From contig NZ_VCMV01000036.1 of the NCBI RefSeq assembly GCF_008757455.1, positions 1-57,476 of the forward strand: DNA of 57,476 bases, given 5' to 3'. The notes below the pieces were generated by a model. That model had not been told where the DNA came from. It did not search any database and saw only the letters and a list, made by a program, of their open reading frames with translations. The DNA is from Microvirga brassicacearum. Its GTDB lineage: Bacteria > Pseudomonadota > Alphaproteobacteria > Rhizobiales > Beijerinckiaceae. Each line of letters begins with the position of its first letter. The first letter of the stretch is position 1. Below, piece after piece: positions 42,450-53,601 of this stretch. Made by a program: the position numbers and the translations under genes.

Positions 42450-44030
42450 CTAAGGTTTGGGCTTTTTGATCCTGAAGAGCTGGAACTCGCGGCCGTTATG
42501 AACCATGCGCAGGAGATCCGGATCGGGATTGGCCGATTCATCCGGATCGGTCCCCAGCACGATCAGATAGTCGTAGGTCTCCTGCCAATTGTCCCAATAG
42601 GCCGGGCCGGAGGCGGCGGGGCCGTCCGATGAGGCGAGGATGCGGCTGATGCTAGGCGTATCGCCGTCCTCGTTGTCCACATGCTCCCGCGCGCCTTCGC
42701 GCGCCTGCAGGATCTGCTTGCCGGGCACGACGAAGAGCCGGGAAACCAGCGCCGAGCGCTCGATCACCGCAAGATTGGGCGCATGGGCCAGGGCCGCCTC
42801 GATCGCAACCGCCGCGTCGGTTTCATCGGCAGCCGCGACGAGAAGCCGGGACCCCGGCGGCATGGTGCGGATCGAATTGCGCAATTCGAGAAGCGGCTGT
42901 GAAATGGCCGACCAGTTGACCGACACGTCGACCACACGAAACGCTACCGATACCAGACAGATGGCGAAGAAGGCGTGGTTGGTTTCGAGCTTGCGCAAGT
43001 CGACCGACACGAAGCCGAGCGTCATGAAGAAGATCCCGACCACGAGCCGCTGATCCGCCATCCACGAACCGAAAGCCACCCGCGGCATGGCCAGGAAGGC
43101 GAGCGAAAGCACCACCGCAACCACGATCCCCGCCGGGTGGATGCGGATGAGCTTCCGGTGAATGCCGAACCACAGGGCCGTGGCGATCATCAGCAGGAGC
43201 GGAATGTCGGTCAGATCCGAGTAGACCGACACCATCATCGTCAGCCCTTCCAGCTTGCCTTGCGCCTGCCAGCTGATGTCATGCGACAGGCGCCAGGTGG
43301 GGCTCGTGACCAGAAGGTACAGGAACGGCAGGAAGGGCATGCCGAGCGTCGCGGCGCTGACGGCAAGGACGGAGGATCGCCACCGCTTTTCGTTCCATAG
43401 GCGCCAGGCCTCGAAACTGGCGATGGAAAGCCCGTACAGCCCAAGTGCCGAGAGATGGCAGGTATAGAGGACCGCGCAAAAAGCCAGGCTCACGAAGGCC
43501 CGCAGAACGGGACTGCGTCGGGAAAGCCCGATCCAGGCGGAAAGGCCGAACACCGCAACGCCGACGCCGAACAGATAGTTCATCAGGCCGACGAACAGGA
43601 AGCCGTTATAGAGAAAGAGCCCGCCGATCAGAGGCCAGGCAGACCATCGGCCGTAGAGGGCCCGCTGCAGCGCCATTGGGCCGAGGAGCATCAGCAGCAG
43701 AGTCAGGCCGATGAAGATGCGCCCCGCCATGTACACGCCGAAGAACGGCACCAGCGGCGGGACCACGATATCCATGATGAGATTGGGAATGGCCGCCCAG
43801 TCGACTTGGTAGAAATGCCCGAGGGTCTCGTTCCCGGGCAGGCTCGACAGAGCGAACATCCGCGCAAGGTGATTTGGATAATCCTGAAGAGGTGGAACGA
43901 GCGTATAGATCAGGGGCAGGATAATCAGCGCTGCCACGAGGACAGCCTGTGCTGCCACCGTGTGGGGTCGCTCGAAGGCTCTTTCGACGGGAAGCTGCGC
44001 GGCGCTTCCAATAGTTCGCGTAGCCGTCAC
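42450..44030 (-). CDS. Polytopic membrane protein
   Basis: About 526 residues with some ten hydrophobic helices (for example AAQAVLVAALIILPLIYTLV, then LFGVGVAVFGLSAWIGL) and a soluble C-terminal part of about 150 residues. The DYPNHLARMF motif after the first helix, then a periplasmic loop, resembles GT-C-type glycosyltransferase-like or PMT-like hypothetical proteins, but no catalytic motif is certain. I chose the GTG at 44030 with GAGG 6 nt upstream; the frame is open to a GTG at 44150. Confidence 0.65.
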   Translation of the reverse strand: MTATRTIGSAAQLPVERAFERPHTVAAQAVLVAALIILPLIYTLVPPLQDYPNHLARMFALSSLPGNETLGHFYQVDWAAIPNLIMDIVVPPLVPFFGVYMAGRIFIGLTLLLMLLGPMALQRALYGRWSAWPLIGGLFLYNGFLFVGLMNYLFGVGVAVFGLSAWIGLSRRSPVLRAFVSLAFCAVLYTCHLSALGLYGLSIASFEAWRLWNEKRWRSSVLAVSAATLGMPFLPFLYLLVTSPTWRLSHDISWQAQGKLEGLTMMVSVYSDLTDIPLLLMIATALWFGIHRKLIRIHPAGIVVAVVLSLAFLAMPRVAFGSWMADQRLVVGIFFMTLGFVSVDLRKLETNHAFFAICLVSVAFRVVDVSVNWSAISQPLLELRNSIRTMPPGSRLLVAAADETDAAVAIEAALAHAPNLAVIERSALVSRLFVVPGKQILQAREGAREHVDNEDGDTPSISRILASSDGPAASGPAYWDNWQETYDYLIVLGTDPDESANPDPDLLRMVHNGREFQLFRIKKPKP

Positions 44031-44285
44031 GTCGGGCCTCGATCGCTCTGGCGCCCGAAAGACGGCCAGTGGGTTTCTTCTGGACGGCCGCCACAAGAGC
44101 GGCGGACCATGGCTTCTTTCGGCGCTTTTACGGGAGTTTTCGTGAAACACAATCCAATGATCCGAAATGAGGGTGAACGCCTTGATGAGGCCGGCGCGTG
44201 CCGCTCTTTTGGATGACAGGCGTCCCGGTCGGCGCTAATGACGGCTGGCTATCATCGAACATCTTCCGCATCGGAAAGTCCCGCC

Positions 44286-44990
44286 ATGACCCTCGACAAA
44301 GCCATCGCCGACGCTCTGCGTGCGACCTCGACCGCCACCCTCACCACGGTGCTCCTCAAGAAGGGCATTCGGCGCTGCTGGATGCAGGGGCCGGTGCCCA
44401 TGTTCAATGCACCCGAGCGGCTTGTCGGCCGAGCCTTCACCATGCGGTTCGTGCCCGCCCGCGAGGATCTGGCGACGCCGGAATCGTGGTCCTCGCCCCG
44501 CTCCACCCGCGTTGCCATCGAGGACATGCCGGCTGATTGCATCGTCGTGGTCGATGCCATGGGCGTGACCGATGCGGGCATTTTCGGCGACATCCTCACG
44601 GCCCGCATGAAAAAGCGCGGCGTGACCGCCCTCATCACCGACGGCGTCGTGCGCGATGCGGCGGGCGTCGAGGGAACCGAACTGCCGGTCTGGTGTTCGG
44701 GCGTTGCCGCGCCGCCGTCAGTGGCTGGCCTCACCTTCGTCGGCTGGCAGGAGCCGGTCGGCTGCGGTGGCGTCGCGGTCTATCCCGACGACGTGATCGT
44801 CGCCGATGGTGACGGCGCCGTGGTGATCCCGGCCGCCATGGTGGAAGAGGTCGCCAAGGCCGCCGTCGAACAGGAACGCCTCGAACTCTGGATCATGCGC
44901 GAGGTCGAAAAGGGCGTCCCCCTCCCCGGCCTTTATCCGCCGAACGCCGAAACCAAGTTGCGTTATGAGGCGGAGACGGGCAAAGCCTGA
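44286..44990 (+). CDS. RraA-family protein (HMG/CHA aldolase-like)
   Basis: A 234-residue RraA-fold protein. The GDILTARMKKRGVTALITDGVVRD segment carries the Arg and Asp positions used for metal-dependent aldol cleavage of 4-hydroxy-4-methyl-2-oxoglutarate/4-carboxy-4-hydroxy-2-oxoadipate in some members. DDVIVADGDGAVVIP is typical. It is longer than E. coli RraA, so an aldolase or other keto-acid role is more likely than RNase E inhibition. ATG has GGAAAG at 7 nt. Confidence 0.85.
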   Translation: MTLDKAIADALRATSTATLTTVLLKKGIRRCWMQGPVPMFNAPERLVGRAFTMRFVPAREDLATPESWSSPRSTRVAIEDMPADCIVVVDAMGVTDAGIFGDILTARMKKRGVTALITDGVVRDAAGVEGTELPVWCSGVAAPPSVAGLTFVGWQEPVGCGGVAVYPDDVIVADGDGAVVIPAAMVEEVAKAAVEQERLELWIMREVEKGVPLPGLYPPNAETKLRYEAETGKA

Positions 44991-45025
44991 GGCACGGCTT
45001 TGATCCCCGGGGTGGCAGCGAGCAC

Positions 45026-45856
45026 ATGTTCTATTACGCGTCCAAGATCCTGTGGTTCTTCGCCACCCCGTCCAATCTCCTGATCGTCCTCGTGCTGATT
45101 GGCGCACTGCTGGCCATGACCCGGCGCTTTCGCCGCTTCGGGTTGGCGAGCGTCCTGGTCGTCACGCTCGCCATCCTCGCCCTGGGGCTTCTGCCGATCT
45201 CCAGCTATCTGATGCTGCCGCTGGAGAATCGTTTTCCCGCATACCGCGACGATGGCCGTCAGATCGATGGAATCATCCTGCTCGGCGGAGCGATCGAGGC
45301 CTCCGATTCTGCGGCGCGCGGCAGTCTCGTGGCCAATGAATCGGCCGAGCGGGTGCTCGACACCATCGGGCTTGCCTATCGCCATCCCCAGGCGCGCCTG
45401 CTGATTTCCGGCGGCGGCGGAATGGTGTTCAGTGACGGCACCGCCGAGGCGCCGATCATCGCCGCCTACCTTCGGACGATCGGCATCGAATCGTCACGGA
45501 TCATCGTCGAGGACCGTTCGCGGACCACCTACGAGAACGCCCTGCATTCGCGGTCCCTGGCAAATCCGCAGCCGGGCGAGCGCTGGCTCCTGGTCACATC
45601 CGCCTGGCACATGCCGCGCGCCGTCGGCGTGTTTCGCGCGGCCGGCTTTCCGATCGTGCCGTATCCGGTCGATTACCGGACGCGCGGCGCATTGGAGGAT
45701 CAGCGCATGTTCATCTACGTCTCGGAAGGCCTGCGCCGTCTCGATGTGGCGACAAAGGAATGGGCCGGGCTGCTCGCCTATTATGCAGCCGGGCGCACCA
45801 GCGCCCTCCTGCCCGGGCCTCAGGATTCCGAACCGCTCGGCACCGTCAGCCGATAG
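45026..45856 (+). CDS. YdcF family (DUF218) membrane-anchored protein
   Basis: A 276-residue protein with two N-terminal membrane helices (LLIVLVLIGALLAM, then VLVVTLAILALGLLPI) and a DUF218 domain: IDGIILLGGAIEASDSA, ARLLISGGGG, DRSRTTYENA and LLVTSAWHMPRAVGVF. ElyC/SanA-type members affect envelope integrity and vancomycin sensitivity. Its 3' end overlaps the convergent DUF3253 gene by 37 nt. Confidence 0.88.
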   Translation: MFYYASKILWFFATPSNLLIVLVLIGALLAMTRRFRRFGLASVLVVTLAILALGLLPISSYLMLPLENRFPAYRDDGRQIDGIILLGGAIEASDSAARGSLVANESAERVLDTIGLAYRHPQARLLISGGGGMVFSDGTAEAPIIAAYLRTIGIESSRIIVEDRSRTTYENALHSRSLANPQPGERWLLVTSAWHMPRAVGVFRAAGFPIVPYPVDYRTRGALEDQRMFIYVSEGLRRLDVATKEWAGLLAYYAAGRTSALLPGPQDSEPLGTVSR

Positions 45857-46098
45857 ACGCCCTTGAAATCCTCCGGATCGACGGGTCGGCCCTTGCGCAG
45901 GATCGTGAGGCGGCCTTCCTTCATGAGGCGGACGGCGGTGTGCCGAACCGGCTGCATCAGCGGCCCCCAGCCTTCGGGCTTGTCGCCGCCGAGCGCGCGG
46001 GCGATCTCGGTCGGGCCGACGGTGCGGCCGGCGCCGCGCTCCGTCACGAGCTCCAGCATCTTCGCCTCGATCTCTTCAGGCGTCGCGTTTCGTGCCAT
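45820..46098 (-). CDS. DUF3253 protein (winged-helix-like)
   Basis: A 92-residue protein matching DUF3253: EEIEAKMLELVTERGAGRTVGPTEIARALGG then WGPLMQPVRHTAVRLMKEGRLTILRKGRPVDPEDFKGVYRL, the pattern of a small winged-helix domain that might bind DNA. It overlaps the preceding DUF599 gene by 23 nt, suggesting co-translation. Confidence 0.85.
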   Translation of the reverse strand: MARNATPEEIEAKMLELVTERGAGRTVGPTEIARALGGDKPEGWGPLMQPVRHTAVRLMKEGRLTILRKGRPVDPEDFKGVYRLTVPSGSES

Positions 46099-46780
46099 CG
46101 TTCCCCATCACCGCCGCGCGTGCGCCCGAGATGAACTGGCGGCGCCACATCACATAGAGCACTCCCGCGGTGGCGGCTATAAACAGATAGGGGCTGACGA
46201 ACCATCCGAGATACGCGAGCGAGAAGAAGAACGCCCGTTGGCCGCGATTGAAATGCGTGCCCGCCACCGCATTCATTTCCGCTGCCTGACGGGCAACGCG
46301 AAAGGCCTCGTCGCGATTGTCGGAGCGCAAGACCGGCACGGCGCCGACGAGGATCGCCATGTAGTTGAACAGGCGATACGACCAGGCGAATTTGAAGAAT
46401 GCGTAGACGAAGATCACCGCGAGCCCGATCGACTTCAGCTCCCACATGAGAGCCGTGGTTCCCTGACCGAACGGCAGTCCGGCGAAAACGGGCAGCACCG
46501 CCTCCGAGGATCGCAGCAGCGCGAGCACGCCGCCGATGGCAAGGAGCGAGGTCGAGGCAAAGAATGCGGTGCCGTTCATCAGGGCCGACAGGATGGTGGT
46601 GTCGACGATGCGGTTTTCCCGGTCGACCATCTGCTCCATCCAGCGGAAGCGAAAATCGTTCATCAGCCTGTTGAGGCTGGTGTCTCCGGCACGCGTCAGC
46701 TCCACGGCTGCATGATATCCGAGCCATGCGGCGATGAAGAAGATGGCCGCCGCCAGATCGATGAGCGTGAAGCCGAGCAT
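46076..46780 (-). CDS. DUF599 membrane protein
   Basis: A 234-residue inner-membrane protein with about four helices (IDLAAAIFFIAAWLGYHAAV; TAFFASTSLLAIGGVLALL; FVYAFFKFAWSYRLFNYMAILVGAVPV; AFFFSLAYLGWFVSPYLFIAAT). FKFAWSYRLFNY and FNRGQRAFFFSLAYLGWF are DUF599 signatures. No known function. First gene of a pair with DUF3253. Confidence 0.87.
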   Translation of the reverse strand: MLGFTLIDLAAAIFFIAAWLGYHAAVELTRAGDTSLNRLMNDFRFRWMEQMVDRENRIVDTTILSALMNGTAFFASTSLLAIGGVLALLRSSEAVLPVFAGLPFGQGTTALMWELKSIGLAVIFVYAFFKFAWSYRLFNYMAILVGAVPVLRSDNRDEAFRVARQAAEMNAVAGTHFNRGQRAFFFSLAYLGWFVSPYLFIAATAGVLYVMWRRQFISGARAAVMGNDGTKRDA

Positions 46781-46851
46781 CGGCGCCTCCGGTTGAACTT
46801 GCGCCCGATCATGACCAGTTTGTTGAAGGCCTTAAAGCGGAGAATGCGCAG

Positions 46852-47253
46852 ATGCCACAGACGATTACGCGGGGTTACAAGGCGATGCTCGACGAAGCCA
46901 ACGCCAGAATCGAAACTCTGCCGGTCGCCGACGCCATCGCTCTCCATGGCCGCGACGACCTGGTCTTCGTCGATCTCCGCGACCCGCGCGAGCGCGAACG
47001 GGAGGGTGTCGTTCCCGGCGCCTTCCATTGCCCGCGCGGCATGCTGGAATTCTGGATCGATCCCGAAAGCCCTTACCACAAGCCGGTTTTCAGCGAAGAC
47101 AAGCGGTTCGTGTTCTTCTGCGCGGCGGGCTGGCGCTCCGCGCTGTCGGCCGCGACGGCGCAGGATATGGGTCTGCGGCCGGTGTCCCATGTGGAAGGCG
47201 GGTTCACGGCCTGGAAGCAGGCCGGCGGACCGGTCGAGAAGCCGGACCATTAG
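46852..47253 (+). CDS. Rhodanese-like domain protein
   Basis: A 133-residue single-domain rhodanese. The active-site loop is FFCAAGWRSALSA with the persulfide-forming Cys, and VFVDLRDPRERE precedes it. HVEGGFTAWKQAGGPVE closes the fold. Possible sulfur transferase; the acceptor is unknown. Divergent from the DUF599 gene. Confidence 0.92.
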   Translation: MPQTITRGYKAMLDEANARIETLPVADAIALHGRDDLVFVDLRDPREREREGVVPGAFHCPRGMLEFWIDPESPYHKPVFSEDKRFVFFCAAGWRSALSAATAQDMGLRPVSHVEGGFTAWKQAGGPVEKPDH

Positions 47254-47262
47254 CCGCCGGAT

Positions 47263-47541
47263 CTAACGAGTCGCCAGAACCTCGAACCCATCGGACACCG
47301 TCACATGGTCGGTGAGGTGCTCCACATGTTCGACGGTCGCTCCGCGGGGTCCTTGCGCGAACGCCTTCAGCATCGCCGCGACTGCGTCTTGAGGGCCGGA
47401 GATCACGGCCTCGACCGCACCATCGCGGCGATTGCGCACCCAGCCGTCCAGGCCGTGCAACTGCGCCTGATGCTGGACCCAGACGCGGAATCCAACGCCC
47501 TGCACGCGCCCGTGGATGACAACATGTTCGGTCCGCGTCAT
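47263..47541 (-). CDS. acyP: Acylphosphatase
   Basis: Hydrolyses carboxyl-phosphate bonds of acyl phosphates. 92 residues. The phosphate loop [16 protein letters not shown] with its Arg, and the catalytic Asn in [18 protein letters not shown], are both intact. The start overlaps the stop of the membrane protein upstream by 4 nt. Confidence 0.93.
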   Translation of the reverse strand: MTRTEHVVIHGRVQGVGFRVWVQHQAQLHGLDGWVRNRRDGAVEAVISGPQDAVAAMLKAFAQGPRGATVEHVEHLTDHVTVSDGFEVLATR

Positions 47542-47939
47542 GTGGCAGAATGGTGGGTGGAGGCGTGGCGAGCGTAATCCTGATCGATCCTCTCGATCAG
47601 CTGTTCTGCGTGGTGCGGATCAACCCGACGCAGGATCTCGTCGAGCTTGGCTTCCATCCGGTCGTCGCCCTCTTTGGATTGCGGAGAACCCACGTAGAGG
47701 AGCAACGCCAGGCCGCCGACCTGCCAAAGCAGCTGGAGGAACTCCGACTGCCAGTTCTCGAGCGTATCCCGCATCATTTGCACGACATAGGCCGAGACCT
47801 CGATCGGCTGGGAATGCGCCTGCTGTTCGCTCACGTAGCTGAACCAACCGAACAGCCAATGGCCGGCCAAGGATATCAGGAAAAACCCAAGGGTGATCCA
47901 GGCATAGCCATATTGTCTCCAGATCGATTGCGTCGCCAT
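47538..47939 (-). CDS. Small membrane protein (DUF6766-like)
   Basis: A 133-residue protein with two membrane segments ([34 protein letters not shown]) around a polar loop, and a soluble tail ([18 protein letters not shown]). It resembles DUF6766 proteins. Overlaps acyP by 4 nt (ATGA), so the two are co-translated. Function unknown. Confidence 0.7.
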   Translation of the reverse strand: MATQSIWRQYGYAWITLGFFLISLAGHWLFGWFSYVSEQQAHSQPIEVSAYVVQMMRDTLENWQSEFLQLLWQVGGLALLLYVGSPQSKEGDDRMEAKLDEILRRVDPHHAEQLIERIDQDYARHASTHHSAT

Positions 47940-47996
47940 AACCTTCCTCTGCCGGTTGCCACCGATACAACGCGGGCAAACCGTGAAGGTTCGGCG

Positions 47997-48497
47997 CTAG
48001 CCTGACCGGCGCAATGAACTCGCGGGCGCAGCCCAGAGCGGCCGCACGGCCGGTCTCGCCCCGATTGGGCCGGAAGCGCTTGGGTTCCAGGCATTGAGTT
48101 CGGCGAGGTAGTTGGGCGGCAGGCCGAGCGCCTCGGCGGCCTCGACCACGCCTTCCATGTAGCCCGGCTTCGGGATTCCCGCCTCCGCATCGCGGCCAAC
48201 ATAGACGATGGCGCGCCGGGCACCGCTCTCCGTCACGATCGGCTGGATTACCTTGGTGTAGAGGCCCGTCGACAGGCTCTCATAGCGGTCGAGGGCGGGC
48301 ACGTCGGAAAAGGACAGATCCCACAACAGACCCCAGGTGGTGCTCATGGGATCGCGGGCGACCGACGCATAGCCTTCGGAGAAAATCAGGAACCGGTGCC
48401 GCATCAGGCGACCGATGCCGATGGCCTTGGAGGATGGGCAGCGCTCGGCCATGGCGGCGCGATCCATGTTCGAGCCATAGGCGAAATAGAGCGGCAT
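47997..48497 (-). CDS. Gamma-glutamylcyclotransferase family protein
   Basis: A 166-residue GGCT-like protein. YFAYGSNMDRAAMAERCP is the family substrate loop, with FSEGYASVARDP and DRYESLSTGLYTK following. The general-acid Glu is likely in the ALDRYE segment. It lies 4 nt after pccA on the same strand and is probably co-transcribed; a functional link to propionate metabolism is not apparent. Confidence 0.85.
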   Translation of the reverse strand: MPLYFAYGSNMDRAAMAERCPSSKAIGIGRLMRHRFLIFSEGYASVARDPMSTTWGLLWDLSFSDVPALDRYESLSTGLYTKVIQPIVTESGARRAIVYVGRDAEAGIPKPGYMEGVVEAAEALGLPPNYLAELNAWNPSASGPIGARPAVRPLWAAPASSLRRSG

Positions 48498-48501
48498 GAC
48501 T

Positions 48502-50502
48502 TTACGCGAATTCCATGATGACGGCATCCACCGCGAGGCTGTCGCCTTCGCGCGCATGTATCTTGGAGATGGTACCGTCGCGCTCGGCCCGCAATACATT
48601 CTCCATCTTCATCGCCTCGACCATGCACAGGGGTTCGCCGAGCTTGACCTCCTGCCCGGCCTTTACAAGGATCGATTTCACCAGACCGGGCATCGGGCAA
48701 AGCAGCTTCTTGCCGGAATCCGCCTCGAGTTTTTCGGGCATGAGAGCGGCGAGTTCGGCTTCCCGCTTGGTATAGACCCGCGCCTCTGCCACCGCGCCCG
48801 CATGCGCGAGCAGGAACCCGTTGAGCAGCGGTCGCACCTGCACGGCGATCATTTCGCCGTCGACCGTCCCGCTCCAGACCGGCTGGCCGGGACGCCAACC
48901 GGAGGCCACCGGATACGCCGTGCCATCGATCACCACGGTGACGTCGTCACCCTCGTCCTCGACCAGCATGGGATGCGGCTCGCGTGCCAGCATGACGACG
49001 CGCTCGCGCTCGAACTTCACGGCCGCAGCCGGCCGCATCTGGCCCGAGATCGCGCGCTTGCGCTCGTTGTGCAGATGGTCGACGGCGGTCGCCACCGCCA
49101 TCATTCGCCGCGCAACCGCGCCCTGAGGCATGATGGTCTTGAACCCTTGCGGGAATTCCTCGGCGATGAAGCCGGTGGAAAGAGCGCCCTCCTTCCAGCG
49201 CGGATGATCCATCAACGCCGAGAGAAACGGGATGTTGTGGCGGATGCCCTCGATGGCGAAGGCATCGAGCGCCTCCGCCTGCGCGGCGATCGCCCGGGCG
49301 CGGGTCGGCGCATGCGTCACCAGCTTGGCGATCATCGGATCGTAATAGATCGAGATTTCGCCACCCTCATAGACGCCGGTGTCGTTGCGGAGGGTGACGC
49401 CATCGCGGGTGCCCTCCGGCGGCGGCCGATAGGTGACGAGGCGGCCCGTGGAGGGCAGGAAGTTGCGGACCGGATCCTCCGCATAGATCCGGCTCTCGAC
49501 CGCCCAACCCTCAAGCTTCACGTCGGCCTGAGACAGGCGCAGCTTTTCGCCGGCGGCGACCCGGATCATCTCTTCGACCAGATCGATGCCGGTGATCATT
49601 TCGGTGACCGGATGCTCGACCTGCAGGCGGGTGTTCATTTCGAGGAAGAAGAACGACTTGTCCTGGCCGGCGACGAACTCAACCGTGCCGGCCGAATCGT
49701 AGCCGACGGCCTTTGCCAGCGCGACGGCCTGCTCGCCCATTTTAGTGCGCGTCGCCGCGTCGAGGAGCGGGCTCGGCGCCTCTTCGATGACCTTCTGGTT
49801 GCGGCGCTGGATCGAGCATTCGCGCTCGCCGAGATAGATGACGTTGCCGTGCTTGTCGCCCAGCACCTGGATTTCGATATGACGCGGGTCGGTGATGAAT
49901 TTTTCGACGAAGACCCGGTCATCGCCGAACGAGGACGCGGCTTCCGATTTGGCGCGGGCAAAGCCCTCCGCCACCTCGTCGGCGGAATACGCGATGCGCA
50001 TGCCCTTGCCGCCACCGCCCGCCGATGCCTTGATCATCACCGGATAGCCGATCTCATCGGCGATCGTCACCGCCTGGGCGGGGCTCTCGATCACTCCGAG
50101 ATAACCCGGCACCGTGGAAACATTCGCCGCCGAAGCCGCCTTCTTGGACTCGATCTTGTCGCCCATCGCCGCGATGGCGTGCGGGTTGGGACCGATGAAC
50201 ACGATCCCGGCCTTGGCGAGCGCCTTCGCGAAGGCCTCCCGCTCGGACAGGAAGCCATAGCCCGGATGGACGGCTTGCGCGCCCGTCTGCTTGCAGGCCG
50301 CGATGATCTTGTCGATGACGAGGTAGGATTCGGCGGCGGGCGCCGGCCCGATATGGACCGCCTCGTCGGCCATCTCCACATGGAGCGCGTCACGATCCGC
50401 GTCCGAGAAGACCGCAACGGTCTTGATGCCCATGCGCCTTGCCGTCTTGATGACCCGGCAGGCGATCTCGCCACGGTTGGCAATCAGAATCTTGTCGAAC
50501 AT
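48502..50502 (-). CDS. pccA: Propionyl-CoA carboxylase alpha subunit (biotin carboxylase + BCCP)
   Basis: Carboxylates propionyl-CoA to methylmalonyl-CoA together with PccB. 666 residues: biotin carboxylase (about 1-450, FDKILIANRGEIACRVI; ATP-grasp KASAGGGGKGMRI; EMNTRLQVEHPVTE), the BT linker, then a biotinyl domain with the biotinylated lysine K632 in VEAMKMENV. The ATG at 50502 matches the conserved N-terminus; the frame upstream is not coding. pccB is 1.5 kb upstream on the same strand, separated by two unrelated genes. Confidence 0.94.
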   Translation of the reverse strand: MFDKILIANRGEIACRVIKTARRMGIKTVAVFSDADRDALHVEMADEAVHIGPAPAAESYLVIDKIIAACKQTGAQAVHPGYGFLSEREAFAKALAKAGIVFIGPNPHAIAAMGDKIESKKAASAANVSTVPGYLGVIESPAQAVTIADEIGYPVMIKASAGGGGKGMRIAYSADEVAEGFARAKSEAASSFGDDRVFVEKFITDPRHIEIQVLGDKHGNVIYLGERECSIQRRNQKVIEEAPSPLLDAATRTKMGEQAVALAKAVGYDSAGTVEFVAGQDKSFFFLEMNTRLQVEHPVTEMITGIDLVEEMIRVAAGEKLRLSQADVKLEGWAVESRIYAEDPVRNFLPSTGRLVTYRPPPEGTRDGVTLRNDTGVYEGGEISIYYDPMIAKLVTHAPTRARAIAAQAEALDAFAIEGIRHNIPFLSALMDHPRWKEGALSTGFIAEEFPQGFKTIMPQGAVARRMMAVATAVDHLHNERKRAISGQMRPAAAVKFERERVVMLAREPHPMLVEDEGDDVTVVIDGTAYPVASGWRPGQPVWSGTVDGEMIAVQVRPLLNGFLLAHAGAVAEARVYTKREAELAALMPEKLEADSGKKLLCPMPGLVKSILVKAGQEVKLGEPLCMVEAMKMENVLRAERDGTISKIHAREGDSLAVDAVIMEFA

Positions 50503-50612
50503 GGGCCCTCGGACGCAACGAACCGGACGATGGATGGTCCTCGTTACTTCAGATGGACGCGTTCGGAAAGCGGAACCGGCTCCGGCAGGCGGGAAACGGC
50601 CCGGTTTGACCC

Positions 50613-51026
50613 TCAGGCGGCCAGTTTCTGAAGACGAGCCTGCTGGCGGCACCGCATGATGAAATCGAGAACCGCGATATCCACGTGCTGCGCTTCGTCG
50701 AGGATCGCATAGGCGATGTTGATGGAGGTCTCGGTCGGCCCCGCAAGATCGAGGGCCGAGGTCAGCCAGAGCGCATCGTCGGCCGTGACCGTGCCGGAGG
50801 GCAGCGTGCGCCGCACGACGAAGTTGACGATCAGGCTCGAATAGACCGGCGCCCAGCTCTCATCCGCGTCCACCGAGCGGTCGAGTGCGAGGAGCGCCTC
50901 TGCCTCGTGCCGGTTGAACACGCCGCCTTCAAGGACGTGGCATTGAAGCAGCTTCACGTCCGAGGCGGAGATGAACTTCTTTTCCGTAACGTTTCCAACG
51001 AAATACTGCAGCTTTTGCCGTACCAT
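50613..51026 (-). CDS. Conserved hypothetical protein
   Basis: A 137-residue, probably all-helical soluble protein (KLQYFVGNVTEKKFISASDVKLLQ; AILDEAQHVDIAVLDFIMRCRQQ). The ATG at 51026 has GAGGG at about 8-9 nt and is preferred to one at 51068. It lies 110 nt upstream of pccA on the same strand. No family recognised. Confidence 0.65.
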   Translation of the reverse strand: MVRQKLQYFVGNVTEKKFISASDVKLLQCHVLEGGVFNRHEAEALLALDRSVDADESWAPVYSSLIVNFVVRRTLPSGTVTADDALWLTSALDLAGPTETSINIAYAILDEAQHVDIAVLDFIMRCRQQARLQKLAA

Positions 51027-51340
51027 CTTGTCGCCCTCTTCCGGTCCGCCATCGGCGTGCCGGGTCATCACTTGTGCGATCCGACTTTGCCACGGCGGCG
51101 GGCTGAAACGGTTAACGCCGCATGCTGAATCGCCGTTGAGGTTAAGCGAAGCTGACTGTGTTTGGTTGCGGGATTCTTTACGCGCGGCGGGCGCTTTGCA
51201 TTTCTGCCGACAAAGCCTTGTCGGGCTTCACCTTCCGTCCGAGAGGCCCATCTGCAAGAACGGCCTCCTGCCGCGACGACCGCATGGGCGACGGCAGGCT
51301 CACGGTATCCGCCATCTTAAGATCGGAAGGGTCTTGTCGC
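51027..51340. other. Intergenic region, divergent promoters presumed
   Basis: About 310 nt between the hypothetical gene at 51026 and the esterase at 51341. Apart from a weak 45-codon minus-strand frame without a ribosome binding site, nothing gene-like is seen. It must contain promoters for both divergent genes; none is clear by eye. Confidence 0.4.
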
Positions 51341-51970
51341 ATGACCTCGCTCTCGTTCACCCATCGCTACGAGCCCGCGTTAACCGGAGGGCTCCCGCCC
51401 CTCCTGCTTCTGCATGGTACCGGGGGCAGCGAGGAGGATCTGCTGCCGCTCGGGCGCGCGATCTCGCCCGGCTCCGCCCTGCTCTCGCCGCGCGGCAGGG
51501 TTCTCGAACACGGCATGCCGCGCTTCTTCCGGCGTCTTGCGGAAGGCGTGTTCGACGAGGAGGACGTGAAGCGGCGCGCCAATGAGCTGGCGGATTTCGT
51601 CGCCGAGGCGCGCGAGGCCTACGGGCTCGGAGAATTGACCGCCATCGGCTTCTCCAATGGGGCCAATATCGCGGCCGCGATGCTGTTGCTGCGGCCGGAA
51701 GCCATCCGCAGCGGCATCTTCCTGCGGGCGATGGTGCCGTTGAGCGAACCGCCGGCCGTCGATCTCACGGGCAAGCAGGTCCTGCTTCTTTCCGGCGCCG
51801 TCGACCCGATCGTCCCGCCGGAGAATTCCAGGCGACTGGCGGCTATCCTGCGCGAGGCAAACGCCGAAGTGTACGCCCAGGCCTTGCCGGCCAGTCACGG
51901 CCTGACGCCGCAGGATGTCAGCCTATCGCAGCAGTGGATGGCGAAGGACGCGCAGCCTAAACCGCTGTGA
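51341..51970 (+). CDS. Carboxylesterase-type alpha/beta hydrolase
   Basis: A 209-residue alpha/beta hydrolase of the phospholipase/carboxylesterase (YpfH/MhqD-like) type. LLLLHGTGGSEEDLLPLG is the oxyanion loop, the nucleophile Ser is in AIGFSNGANIA, the acid is D in SGAVDPIVPPE and the His is in PASHGLTPQD. Substrate unknown, possibly small aromatic or short-chain esters. Its stop abuts that of pccB. Confidence 0.88.
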   Translation: MTSLSFTHRYEPALTGGLPPLLLLHGTGGSEEDLLPLGRAISPGSALLSPRGRVLEHGMPRFFRRLAEGVFDEEDVKRRANELADFVAEAREAYGLGELTAIGFSNGANIAAAMLLLRPEAIRSGIFLRAMVPLSEPPAVDLTGKQVLLLSGAVDPIVPPENSRRLAAILREANAEVYAQALPASHGLTPQDVSLSQQWMAKDAQPKPL

Positions 51971-53503
<1,533 letters not shown>

Positions 53504-53601
53504 GGGGATTCTCTGGGGGATTCTCTGGCCGTCGAAAAGGACGACCTTCGCTTAGCATAGCTGGAGGCTGTCGAGAAATCCCGAGCCGCCCGTTGGCCGG
53601 A

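Noticed and set aside
48496..50631. 711-codon plus-strand frame opposite pccA
   Set aside because: Antisense shadow of pccA; the biotin carboxylase on the minus strand is certain.
51178..51315. 45-codon minus-strand ORF upstream of the esterase
   Set aside because: Composition is plausible (small basic protein), but it lacks a ribosome binding site and would overlap the esterase leader; kept out for lack of support.
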